DNA of 64,000 nucleotides from Colletotrichum lupini (taxonomy: Eukaryota; Ascomycota; Sordariomycetes; Glomerellales; Glomerellaceae): the NCBI RefSeq assembly GCF_023278565.1, contig NC_064675.1, forward strand, positions 620,001-684,000. Reading direction: 5' to 3'. The position numbers were made by a program, and so were the translations under genes. The notes below the pieces were generated by a model. That model worked only from the letters and a program-made list of their open reading frames with translations, did not search any database and had not been told where the DNA came from. Positions 11,401 through 22,278 of this stretch are shown here, piece by piece; positions within the stretch are counted from its first letter, which is position 1; every line of letters begins with the position of its first letter.

Positions 11401-12897
11401 TTCTTCTTCTCCCTCAGTTGCATGGCCTTCATTAGACGCGCCTTTTCAGGCGTCATGACCTGTTTGGCGGAAAGGATGGTGAAGGATGGCATCGCGGATT
11501 TAATTGAAGCGCCCGAGCTCGTTGTGGGTCGTCCTGAGCTCGTGTGTGGCCTAACGGGTTCATCAACCTGGGAAATGGGATCCCCGTCGGGTAGGGGTAT
11601 TGAAGTGGCGGCCAAGGAGATTTCGGTTGTTTCGTCGGGGTGGGCTGGTTCGGCAGGATCCAGAGTATTTTCCTTGGACTTTCCCTTTTTGGAACCCTTG
11701 GAAAATAGCTTGAAGCCAGAGGGCATCTGCGAAATTGGTCGGAAAGCAGCCCCCACAGCAGCAGTTCCGGTGCGAGCACGGCCGGCAACGTCGAGAGATG
11801 GTCGTGGGGCAAGTTTGACTCTGGGTTTGCCGTAGGTATAAGATGACGAAGAATAAAGCTCGGGTCGCAGGGACTGCGATGACATGCGACGTCCTTCGTC
11901 TACTGATTTCGAAGGTGAAGGTGGTCTGGCGCCAACAAATTCGGGCGGCTCCAATGATGTAGAAAACTTGCTCTCTTCTGGCGAATTGGCAAGGTCGGCG
12001 TTCAACGTCACGGGCGGACCGTCAATTGGCGATTTCGGGGTTTCTGTCAAATCCTCTGTCGCGTCTTCAACCAGATTATCACCGGTGGACTTCCGCTTGC
12101 TTGCTCTCTGTTCTTCTTCTTCCTCTTCCGCAATCTCCATCAACCGTCTCCGTCTCAAAGAGCTGGTCGAGGACGAGGTTGATCCAGATGCAGCGTGCAA
12201 GGAGCAGGCGGCAGACAGCTTGGTATCCTTGAGCTCCTTCGCGGAAGCTATCGAGAAATCGGTATTGTACGGCGCAAACCGCTCGCATACGGCATTGAAG
12301 TGGACAGTGACTCGCGCTACGATTGACAGACAGAAGGCCCAGTCAGCTTCATCTCCCTCTGGAATGGGGGAAAGACCACAATAGTGCGCCACAGCCTAGA
12401 GACAAACCCACCTTGGACAAGTCGAGAACAATCTTCGGGAAGATATTTGATGATTACGTTCCGGCGTCGGTACCTCAGAAAGCCAAATAAGGGCGAGTGG
12501 TCTTCGTTGTCATTTTCGAATTGAGCGATGTTGTTCCGGATCTCTACAATGCCACCATTCCCGCGACCCAATAGTTCAACGTCATCGCGACTGGCATACT
12601 TGAGGAGAAACCTATATTACGCAATGGTTCATGACGTCGGTCAGCCTACGTGAATCTAGCAGCGCCTCAAAGGCCAGCAAAGAGACAAGGGAAATTTGCA
12701 TAGTGAGATGTAAGGGAAGCGGTGTACAGCCGGCGAGCTACTTCGAGCTGGCAAGCGGTGACGGGCACGGAGAAGAAGATGTTTCGGTCTTTCGCAGTGG
12801 GGATAAAAGGGAGGGATTCATACCATCCTCCTGGTTCAGCAACGGCAGCCTCATGGGCCTCCTTGACCTTGGGGTCGTCCAGGCCATTGAGCGACAT
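8490..12897 (-). CDS. Large disordered protein with N-terminal ADF-H-like domain and C-terminal PH-like region
   Basis: Four exons on the minus strand: 12897-12824, 12611-12412, 12316-8588 and 8533-8490, giving 1348 residues. Introns are 212, 95 and 54 bp. The spliced N-terminus, residues about 20-135, includes GFLRYRRRNVIIKY, SRLVQARVTVHF and LSAACSLH. This resembles the actin-depolymerising-factor homology fold found in several filamentous-fungal proteins of this kind. Residues about 140-1200 are low-complexity: Ser, Pro, Glu and Lys-rich, with a short basic helix (EKARLMKAMQLREKKKK) and many SP/TP sites. The last about 120 residues (from FMGDVNVQFPDNLLWKRR to the end) are ordered and look PH-like. 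Such proteins have been annotated as cell-surface glycoproteins, but I see no signal peptide. Inference: a cortical actin or membrane scaffold. The 54-bp last intron keeps the frame if retained. Confidence 0.85.
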
Positions 12898-15800
12898 CCT
12901 CCCTGTCGACTTGGCGAGCTACGAGGGTTTGCGGTCTTCGTCGTCGTTGTCCACGTCAGTGCTGGTGGTCGGCGGGCGTGGAGAGCGAGCGCGCGGCGAC
13001 TGCGACTACGACTGCTACTGCGACTGCGACTGGGAGCCGGGAGCTGTACGGAGCTGTACGGAGGTAGCTGTTGGCGAGGCTGGTCTCCGGGGGGCCGCAG
13101 AGCGAAATCGGGTGGATTCAGACGGAGAACCAAAAAGTGGTTCGGAAGGGGGGTTTTTCGTCGCTTAGTATGCGCAGGCCGGACCGATGGCGATTGCGAT
13201 TTTCAGGGGTAAGGCTGAAGAGTGCAGCGGCGACAGCAGCAGCGGCAAAGGCGGCGACATGTAGAACAGGCCAAGGGGCATGGGCGAGCTGCACATGGGC
13301 ACCAAGAAGTGTCGTGAAGAAAGAGGGGCAGCACAAAAGAGACACAGGCAGAAGAAAGTGTGTCCGGCCCTTTGTTGTGTAGGTAGACGAGGGTTGAGGA
13401 GGGAGATTTGAGTCGTCTATGGGAAATGCGACAGGAAAGAGAAAGTGGGAAAAGGTCGTGTTTGAGCCACGGACCTCGACGAGGGGAGCTTCTTGGTGGA
13501 GGCCGAGTGAGACGGAGGGGTGTCTTGGGCGTAGGGAGGTTCTGGATAGGTACGGATAATGATAGTCTGATCTGCCCAGGTCGCGTCTGCCGGCTCGGGG
13601 GGTGGGTGAAGTCGTATTGTTGCACCAGTTTGCTGCAGGTGAGGTGGTGGTCGACGCGTGGGATGAGAACGCAGTGCAGCAGACAGGGTTGACTACGCAC
13701 CCTGTACCAAAGTAGGCGATGGAAGTAACGACTGAGAGACAGACAGGTAGGGACGAAAGGTCAAGGTACCTCTCGAAATGAGCGTGCAGCTACTGCTAAG
13801 GCAGCCAGATGAAATGAATGGAGAGAAGGTGTAATTACGGCTGGACCGTGGCAAGGGCAGTACGGATAGAGTACCGTGAAGAGAGGCGTAAATGAAGAAT
13901 TGGATGGGACTAGTACGACTAAAGAGCTAAGGGTCTGAAGGGTCGAGGACAACAAGGGGTCCAAAAGAAAGTAAGGTAAGGTAGGGTGGGCACAGGAAGA
14001 GAGATAAGGATAAAGAAGAGAGAAGAAAAAAGTAGTTTAGGTGTAGAGATGTATCCAAGTCGCAAAGGTCGCAAGCTGAAGATACGCAGTATTGCGCTTG
14101 GAAGACACGCATAAGTTGACAGCAGAAAAAGTATTACGGAGCGGGAAGAAAAGGGGGGGCGGATAGGAGAGAAAGAGGCGACAGTCGGGAACTTCTTTTG
14201 CTTGTCATGGAAGTCTCGTCGAAATGGAAGGGAACCCCAACTTTGTGTCTCTGACTGGCAGGGGAGGGCCGATTGGGGTCTACTACGTACCGTCTACAAA
14301 GTAAAGGAAGGTATCCGCAACGGGTCCATGCCTGCCTGAAAGACCGGGTTTGACAACGGAAGGCACCAAATCATAAATGGATTATTTTGGAAGGGACCAA
14401 ACAGAAAGTGTCTCCTTCCTCGCCAACTCCAATTGGCTTAGTTAAGCATCAAAGGGATGACTTTTGACTTCTCCCCTCTGCTCATCGTCGCTGGACTTCA
14501 TCTCGAACCCACCACTTCCAACCAACCACCATCCTTAAACCACCTACCCTCACCCGCACCGGTCCTGCAGATACAGCTTAAAGCTAAAGCACCTCGCGCC
14601 GGCTGCTCTCGGGCCCCCCCTGGATCTTCTCCCTTTTGGGGTCTCGTCTGCGGGCTTAGGGCGAGAATGGAGTCGTCTTTTGGTCTACGCAGCAGACGTC
14701 CTTAATAAGGGGGAAAAGAACGGGAATTCTTTAGAACAAGACCAAGGGAGGCGGACGGCCACCGACCAAGTTCCAACAACCATGATGACAATCCCCTCAG
14801 CCAATCCTCTGCTTCCAATCGTCTGCAACGCACCCTGGAATCGCTGGGACTGCCGCTTGAGTAGTACAACACAGACCACCATCCATCCCGGTGGAGAGGC
14901 ACGGAGGCAGAGCACGGGGCATCTGCGTCCTGCAGCAAATCGGTCCCTTCCAAGCCTTCTAATTCGGACTGATCGCTGGTCCAAAGAAACTCTGTTGATG
15001 TTGGCCTCTCCAACAGATACCCTTCTCTGCATCTCATTAGCCACGAACTGATGCCTACTAGGAATTAGAGCGGTGGAACTGAAAGGAAGGGGCTTCCAAG
15101 CTACGGTCACGATTTACCTAAGAATTCAACGAGAACCGTTTTGTCTTTCTTCTTCGCCGTTGAACGACCAAACAAAACACTCCATTCCAGTGCCCCCTAA
15201 TCCTCCACCATCATGTTACGCCACCCTTTGCCGCTACTGGAAAACTTGCTAAGGGGGAACAAAGCGACGCCATCTTGTCATTCGCCGTCAGCCCACGTAA
15301 GTTCCTCTCGACACTATTTTGGACGCGACAACCGTGCCGAGAAAGGTCAGAAAGAGTCAGGTCAAGACACCGGTCAAGGCACGAAGTGACAAGACACAAA
15401 AAGAGAGAGAGAAAGAAAGAAAGACACCAGCTAGGCGGGCGGGCAGAACGTGGCAGGTCCGGGGGAGCAAGGGCAATGAAACGTCCAATGCTGCCGCCGG
15501 AGTCCCGGAACCTGAGTAGGCTGCACTTGCACGCCACGCTGACTGGACATTGGCTACGGGATCGACTCTCGACGAATCGGAGAACTCAATATACACGGGA
15601 TATTGAAACTGCTTCAACATGTCTGCGTCGCAAGTTGGACGACATGCGACGAATAGGTTCCGGGGGATGCTGTTGTTTTGAACCATCCATTCACTCAAGT
15701 CAAACAAGTGGTTAGTGTCATATTTTGGGACTCGACATACGCAACGTTCACATTCCTCCAACCTCAACGGCCAAAGGAACAATAATGACGAACGACCACT

Positions 15801-17967
15801 TACACCCGCCACGACTCAGGTTCAAGAATAGCACCATGGGGGGGATGAGCAGAGTTCGTCCCGTCGGAATGATCTCCGTATCCCGCCACCACATGATCGA
15901 CCCTATCTTTCTGACTTTAGCAAAACTCTGAGCCAAATTCCCACGGCTTGACGTGAACACTGAATGATGCCACCCTGGCTGATTCCCGACTCCATGGGCT
16001 GCCAAGTGGAGGTGGCAGAAAGGCTCTCCGAGTCTTGCTCCAACGACATCTGGTTCAACCACTCTCACGTGCGCGAAATACTGACCATCAACAATGGCCA
16101 TCGCCAGTGCCAGCAAGATCATTCTTCCGAAAGCCACAATGTTTGACGTTTCTCAGCACACGCATGGCGCAATGGGATGAGCAGTCAACGAATCTCAGTG
16201 TACACCGTAACTCCACCGGCGGTTCGGCCATGCGCTATGACCGTCGTCGAACCCACAACGGGCTGCTTGCCAAAGAAGCCCAGGTGCGGAAATGAGAGTC
16301 AAATCAAAAAAGTTCGCCGAATCACCACCATAGAGAGCCGTCCCCCCAAGCTTGAGAATAATCTCTCACCCCAATTTCTCGCTGCCGTTTCCTCCCACTA
16401 CCCAGAGACTGGTCCCGTACCAGCCGTTCGAACGCGTGGGTCTCTCACCAAACGTCTCTTCTCGGACTCGTTTCCTACCTCTACTAAGTTCGCTATGCAT
16501 TTTTCTAGAAGTTCCGTTGTTCAGCGAAAAAGAGGGGCAACGGTAGGGGTCCTCCTCTGCAAGTGCATGTTATCCGTCCTCAGTAGCATTTGTCATTGTT
16601 TCGGACGATGCAGCTCATATTAACCTCCGATCTCTCTCGCCCCATCACATCGCAAATCTGGCCAATGTACTCCGTATTGCGGACCTCAACACTCAGAGTC
16701 CCAGCTCCAGCGGCAGCACCGGGAAGCTTTGCTACTGTTCTACATAGTGTAAGGGCCAGACCTCTCAAATCTCAGATAAAGTGCCTGCAGCTCCTAGCGT
16801 GCAGTACAAGGCAAGGTACGAAGTACATAATGCAAGCGTGCAACATGCAGCGTGCATATTCCCCCGCCCTCTCATCCAAGTCCGGTGATGCATAAAACCC
16901 CCGATTTCATCACTTGAAAGCAGCGCGGTCAAAGCGGAGCGAGTCCTCGAGTTTCCCGGCATGCCGTCTTCGTTCATTGCAAGTTGGATGAACCTCGTCA
17001 CATGAACGAGATTTCATTCATGTGTCCGTAGGCGAACCCCTCAGTATCTCGTAAATCGAGGCGTTCATCTAAAATCTTCAATGGATCAACATGGGTACGG
17101 ATAGCTGCGGAGACGTCATCCCAGCACCCAGGAGCTACAGATACCTTAGGTAACAGATACCTGCAGGCTCCACCGCTGCTGTAGAATTTAATCTCAGATC
17201 TTCTTCGAAAGAACGTTATCCGCATTATGGGGTGAGGAAACATTGAGGGAATCCCTCTCTCAGGAGAACGGAATCCAATATGGCCCAATAACCCAACGGC
17301 CCAGCGGCACCCCGGCGCTAGCTGGCTCCGGTTCACAGCTCCCGGCATGAACGGTGCCTCGGCAGCGTTGAACTGCCCATAGACTACGTAAGCAAGTGGA
17401 GGGAGTAGGGAGATTACATATCCCGTCCGGAGCACACCTCATGTTCTCCCCCGTGACATTTGACCTTGGACCGCGCAAAGGTTTGCCGCCGCCGCCGCCG
17501 CCGATCAGCCCGTCGATGCATATTCGGATTTGGGGCCCGAGCTGAAGCTGATATACACCATTCGGACTGGAATTCCATCCTCCATACTGTAAATGGTCGC
17601 ATCTGATGAGCATGCCGCCATCGAAACTCAACTAAACTACGGGTCTCTGAGAAACGTAGTCACGGTTTCAATAAGTGTATCGAGAATTAGGTTGTCTTTG
17701 CGTCTACGTACATGCCTATCGTCATGTGCTCTCAACAGCACACTTTTGTGAAAGGAAACGAAAAAAAGTCCATGAGGGCAAAAGGGGTAGGGATATAAAC
17801 TCAGGTATACATCGAGGGGGAAGGCCCAGTGTTCGAATCACCGGATAATTAAACGCCGTTTTTTCCATGCTATCGTAAGGTATAGTTTGTGCCACATTAA
17901 ACAAGGAATTGAGATGGGTATTGTTCTTTTCTTGCTCTTGTCCATTTCTTTCTTTCTTTCTTTCTTT
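12898..17967. other. Five-kilobase intergenic region, no supported gene
   Basis: The left part is the leader and promoter of the ADF-H/PH-like gene (-) and carries a CGACTG-type repeat (12997-13032) and a duplicated 10-mer (13041-13060). The right part holds the 3' region of fzo1. Motif GTACTCCGTA occurs at 16667-16676. Reading frames are short and overlapping. One minus frame at 15748-16122 starts with a hydrophobic stretch but lacks other support. Nothing else is supported. Confidence 0.5.
12997..13032. repeat. Imperfect CGACTG-type short tandem repeat
   Basis: Imperfect hexanucleotide-like repeats of GCGACT/CGACTG in the 5' leader region of the minus-strand ADF-H/PH-like gene, about 100 bp upstream of its start codon. 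Confidence 0.7.
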
Positions 17968-17968
17968 T
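17945..17968. repeat. (TTTC)n microsatellite at the fzo1 stop codon
   Basis: About six TTTC units. On the coding (minus) strand the repeat reads (GAAA)n and begins immediately after the TGA stop of fzo1 (17970-17968), so it forms the start of the 3' UTR. Slippage here would not alter the protein. Confidence 0.85.
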
Positions 17969-20755
17969 CAGTGAAGGCCGGCACCGACGGCGCCCGGCGG
18001 CGGGGCATCCAGGTCGACGCCCTCGACGACGGTCCTCTGCTGCGCGCTGTTGCGGACGAGGTTGCCAAAGTACTTTAGCGCGACCTCGCTCTCCTGGCGG
18101 ACCTTGAGCGTCTCCTCGCGGCGCTTGCCGAGGTCCTTGACGGACTGCTCGAGGCCGACGCGGAGGTTGTCGGCAGGGAAGCGGAGAACCTTGCGGACTG
18201 AGCCCGAGATGCGCGTCGAGTTGGTGTGCACGTAGTCGACTGCCTCCAGTTGAGCCGCAATCTTGGTGGAAAGCCGATGGGGCAGAGAGTTGGGGATCTG
18301 GTTGAGGATGTAGGCGGCGGCTGCGAATGCTGAAAGGGGGTTTGACGTTAGCTTCATCTGCTACTAGCAAAGAACGAGATTCCAAAAACTTACAAGCTGC
18401 AACGATGGCGGGGACAATGAGGCGACGCAAGTTGTCGTTGCCCATAATCTTCGCTGCGCTCAACGCATGGTCCAACCAGCCGCTGGAACCAATCATGCGA
18501 GGAACGAGAGCTCCCGCAACGGTGAGAGCCATTCCCGTGCCTGCCACCTTCTCCTGCTTCTGGACGATGGTGTGCCAGTCGACAAAATCCCAGAGTTCAG
18601 TGGGGACGTCGACATTACGTGCCATGGAGTCGCGCTTTCTCTTGAACATGACGTCGGGCCGGAACACCAGGCTCTGGTAGTCGTCGCCAAGATGCATAAT
18701 GCCGAGCTGCTTAATGGCGTTCACGCCACCGACCGTCTTGGTCTTTGCGTGTTCCTCGCAGGCAACAACTGACTCATGGATGTAGGACATCATGGCTTCC
18801 TTCAATTCCTCTGCGTAATCGAAAGCATTGAAGATGCCCCGGTAAGGAACGCCGTGGTTGTTGTCCCCAGCATGATCGATAGCCGTGCTGAGAGTGGTCC
18901 GCGTGTAGTCATAGACCTCCTTGCATGTCCCTTCGGTGATCTTGTCAATCTCATCGCCAACCTGCGCCGTGGCCTTTCTGCTGGATTCGAGCTGGGGCTC
19001 AATCTCCTTGAGCTCCTTGACGACACGATCAAGTTCGGAGTTTGCAACCTCTGAGTTGACGTTGGCAAGAACGTGAACGTCGTTCAAAATATTGAGGAGG
19101 TAAGTCTTTGCCGGTGCTAGCTTGGATCTGGCGCGCTTCTCGAGAACGAATCTCCGCAACGATTGCTCGAGGTTCTCAAAGTCTCGGATCTTCTCAACGT
19201 CCTTGCCTTTGCCCTTAGGATCGTCACTAGGGTCGTCACCACCGCCTCCGCCGCTGCCCCCACCAGACGGCCCGCCTGGTGGCGCAGGAGCTGTAGGAAC
19301 GGCATTACTCGAGACGAAGTGAACCAGCTCATTTGATTCCTTGTGCGTTCTCGGGCTCAGCCCGTGGACCTGGTCGAGGATCATCTTCTGACACCTATTC
19401 TTGTCTCTGATGTTGTCATAACCGTTCACCACAATGAACAAGTAAGCCTTCTCAGCAGCTGCTGCCCAGATGAACTCCTTGGCCGTCATAGTGAAATGGT
19501 TGGCAGCTGATACCACGAAGACAACGACATCGATCTCCTCCTGTCGGGCGAAGACGGCCGTCGTTTTGGTTGTATCAGAGTTGAGACCCGGGGCATCGAT
19601 CAAAGCGATATCAACCACACCATTGTTGAGCAGAGACTCGTCAATGGTTCGTACATCCTTGACGTAGACCTTGCATTGGGTGTATTTCTCGTTGTCCACT
19701 ACGAGCTCCTCGAGCTGCGCCAGCTTGTAAACGTCGTATGTGGTCTCGTTGTGGCGGTCATAGTCGGCGTCCTTGTGAACGGCATGCACCTCCTCGAGGC
19801 CTCCATTCTCCCTTGCATCCAGAACCTCGCAAAAGATTGCCGTGCAGGGTTGTTGATCCTCGGGAAGGACCTTTCTTCGAAGCAGAGCATTGCAGAAGGT
19901 CGATTTGCCGGCATTCAGATCACCAGTGATCAAGACTTTGCTGGAAGTATCTTCGATCCGTTCACGGAGGTTGAGCAGGTGTCGAACGCTGGAACTGATC
20001 TTGCCATCCAAAAGGGAGGCGATGGACCCCTTCTCCAAAGAGTGGACAAGCTCTGCCTGGTGAAGCGAGCCCAGCTTGAGATCCAGTTTGAGGACCGAGA
20101 AGTCCTGGGCAATTTGAGGTGTGACGAGTCGTGGCTCTTCTGGCGCCCGTCTTTCCTGTGCACGGCTCGACTCGGCACTCTCGCGCGCTTCTAGCGATGT
20201 GAAGGATCGTCGTAAGGATGGGGGAGCGGTCGGAGAAGACGGAACGGACGAGGCAGATGTCGACGCGGGGGCTTCGCCGATGGTCGAATATGAGTGTGAA
20301 GGGGCAGGGCGGGCTCCCTCGGCTCGCTGGACAGATGGATAGTGGGCTGGCCAGGACACGTTCATCTCTTGCAACTCCTTGAGGAGCTCAATGACCTTGT
20401 TGATGGAGCGACCCAGCGTCACCCTGTGGGCATTGTACCACAGCTGGTGGATGGCGCCGGCCTGACTGCGCCGGTCAGCTTCGGAGAGCTGGCCATTGAC
20501 AGGAGTCGGAATATGTCGGTCGCCGGAGGAAGTCATGGCGTCGCCGTCCGCGATACTGCCGCCGTAGCCAGAATCGTTTTCGAGTAGTGACTGGAGATGC
20601 GCCGCATGTGCAGAGGTGGAGCCGGATCCAACGGTCATGAATTGCGGTGGCCTGCTCGATGACGGCACTGGTTGGTAAGGCGCGTCGTTGTCGTCCTTCT
20701 CAATCTCCTGGTCCATGGGGGCCTTGCCCTTCTTTGAAAAATAATCTTGGCTCAT
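17968..20755 (-). CDS. fzo1: Mitofusin, outer-membrane fusion GTPase Fzo1
   Basis: Two exons, 20755-18394 and 18329-17968, separated by a 64-bp intron, give 907 residues, a normal length for filamentous-fungal Fzo1. The dynamin-like GTPase domain is clear: P-loop GDLNAGKST at about 277-285, the switch threonine region (PCTAIFCEV), DAPGL at about 385 and the G4-like NGYD at about 441. Coiled-coil heptads flank a hydrophobic pair of segments at about 735-805 (MALTVAGALVPRMIG and IVPAIVAASFAAAAYIL) that anchors the protein in the outer mitochondrial membrane. The intron falls inside the second hydrophobic segment. A Gly/Pro-rich loop and acidic stretch after the GTPase motifs are specific to fungal members. 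The first 200 residues are disordered. The start at 20755 (MSQDYFSKKGK) is the first ATG; codons upstream lack one. It is divergent from vps2 with a 612-bp shared promoter. Confidence 0.96.
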
Positions 20756-21367
20756 TTTCGGTCGGTCGAGGGTTGAAGCAGCATGGTCGAGAAACAATCA
20801 GGTGGGTTAGAGGACGGGAAGAAAGGGGATTTGTTTGGGAGGCGACGAGGTTTTAGCGTAGCAAGTCGAGAATGTTTTTTTGGGAAGCTCGTCATGTACT
20901 CCGTACATGAATGGAACTCCCAGCGCATGATTTTGGGCGGAGCGGCAAATTTCCCACCACCCTTTGTCGCGGCGCTTCGCCCATTGGCTCAAAACTTCGA
21001 GTCGGAAAATGCCGCCGCCATCCGAGGCCGGGCTGCCACGCTTCCATTCCTTATCTAATCATTTCCCCCCAGGTGGGAAGTTGGAACCTGGTCGGACCTT
21101 TCAGCGGGTCAGCGCAACCGATCTGAGCAGCACTCACCACTCACCTGTGGTTTCCTTGGAAGTTACCTGACGCTGTGCCAAGCTGTTGTACGTACCCTTG
21201 CCTGTTACGTGAGTGCCAGGGAACCCGAATATTAATCAACCTCCACTATCAACTCCTCTCCACGATAGCTACACAATCGCTACCATCGATCTCTTGAGTG
21301 CCTTCCTGTTGCCATTCCGATACACGACGCTTCATCCGCTCGGAAACGATTGTTCCCAGCCGCCACG
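20756..21367. promoter_or_regulatory. Shared divergent promoter of fzo1 and vps2
   Basis: 612 bp between two start codons on opposite strands. It contains a perfect inverted repeat CATGTAC-TCC-GTACATG at 20893-20909 that includes the recurring 11-mer GTACTCCGTAC (20896-20906), and a CT-rich stretch just before the vps2 start. That it regulates both genes is inferred from geometry only. Confidence 0.55.
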
Positions 21368-22278
21368 ATGAATGTATGCTGCGCGCACCTTTCCCCGCCG
21401 CGACTCGACCGACCACTAACCCTGTGGCCTAGATTCTGGAATGGGCGTTCGGCAAGCGAATGACGCCAGCGGAGCGTCTGCGCAAGAATCAGCGCATGCT
21501 TGATAAGGCGATTCGAGAATTGGATCAGGTCCGAACCAAGTTGGAGAAGCAGGAGAAGCAGTTGATTACCCAGATCAAGCAAAGTGCTCAGAAGGGACAG
21601 ATGGGCGCCTGCAAGATCCAGGCCAAGGATTTGGTCCGGACAAGAAGGCAAGGAGTCACAAAGCCGATGGGTATACGGCGCACAAACCGGCTAACTGTCA
21701 TTGCAGGTACATTGAGAAGTTCTACGGCATGCGCAGTCAACTGCAAAAGATCTCTCTCCGGCTTCAGGTATTACACAACCGGTCACTGGGGCTCGTAAAC
21801 TTTAGCTGACACTTCATCTTACAGACATACCGCACCAACGAACAAATGATGACGGCCATGAAGGGCGCAACCCAAGCTCTTGGCACCATGAACCGATCGA
21901 TGAACCTCCCCGCTCTTCAGCGCATCGCAATGGAGTTTGAGCGCGAGAACGACATTATGGACCAGAGACAAGAGATGATGGACGACGTTATGGATGATGC
22001 TATGGATGTTGGTGCCGAGGAGGAAGGCGAGGAAGTTGTCGAGCAAGTCCTGGAAGAGATTGGAGTTGACTTGACATCAGCGGTAAGTACCCCCATCCAG
22101 ACATTGGCGGTTCAACAGCTAACGATGGACTGTGCAGCTGGGCGAAACACCGTCCGGGATGCAAACTGCAGCCGTCCCCGAAGGCAGAATTGCCCAAGCA
22201 GTTGGAGGTGGTGGAGGTGGAGGTGCGGATCCCGGCGACGACGACCTTCAGGCCCGCCTGGACAGTCTTCGGCGGTAA
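21368..22278 (+). CDS. vps2: ESCRT-III subunit Vps2/Did4 (CHMP2 family)
   Basis: Five exons: 21368-21373, 21433-21647, 21707-21767, 21825-22082 and 22138-22278, giving 226 residues, the usual length. The first exon holds only two codons, Met-Asn, and splices to ILEWAFGKRMTPAERLRKNQ, the conserved start of CHMP2/Vps2. Residues 1-100 are a basic Snf7 helical hairpin; the C-terminal third is acidic (DDVMDDAMDVGAEEEGEE). The last residues, DLQARLDSLRR, match the MIM1 motif that binds the MIT domain of the ATPase Vps4. Role: membrane scission in multivesicular-body sorting on endosomes, with Vps24 and Snf7. The second intron (21648-21706) begins with GC rather than GT (AG|GCAAGG ... GCAG|G), a rare but functional class; no GT donor would restore the family sequence here. 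It is divergently paired with fzo1. Confidence 0.95.
21648..21706 (+). other. GC-AG intron in vps2
   Basis: A 59-bp intron with donor AG|GCAAGG and acceptor TTGCAG. Splicing here joins KDLVRTRR to YIEKFYGMRSQ, which is the conserved CHMP2 sequence, so the noncanonical donor is well supported. Confidence 0.85.

Noticed and set aside
15748..16122. 124-codon minus-strand frame with hydrophobic N-terminus
   Set aside because: Only the leading hydrophobic stretch is suggestive; it is overlapped by frames on the other strand and shows no family pattern. Kept only as a low-interest remark.
17825..17850. B-box-like GTTCGAATCA near the fzo1 3' end
   Set aside because: No matching A-box upstream and no acceptor-stem pairing.
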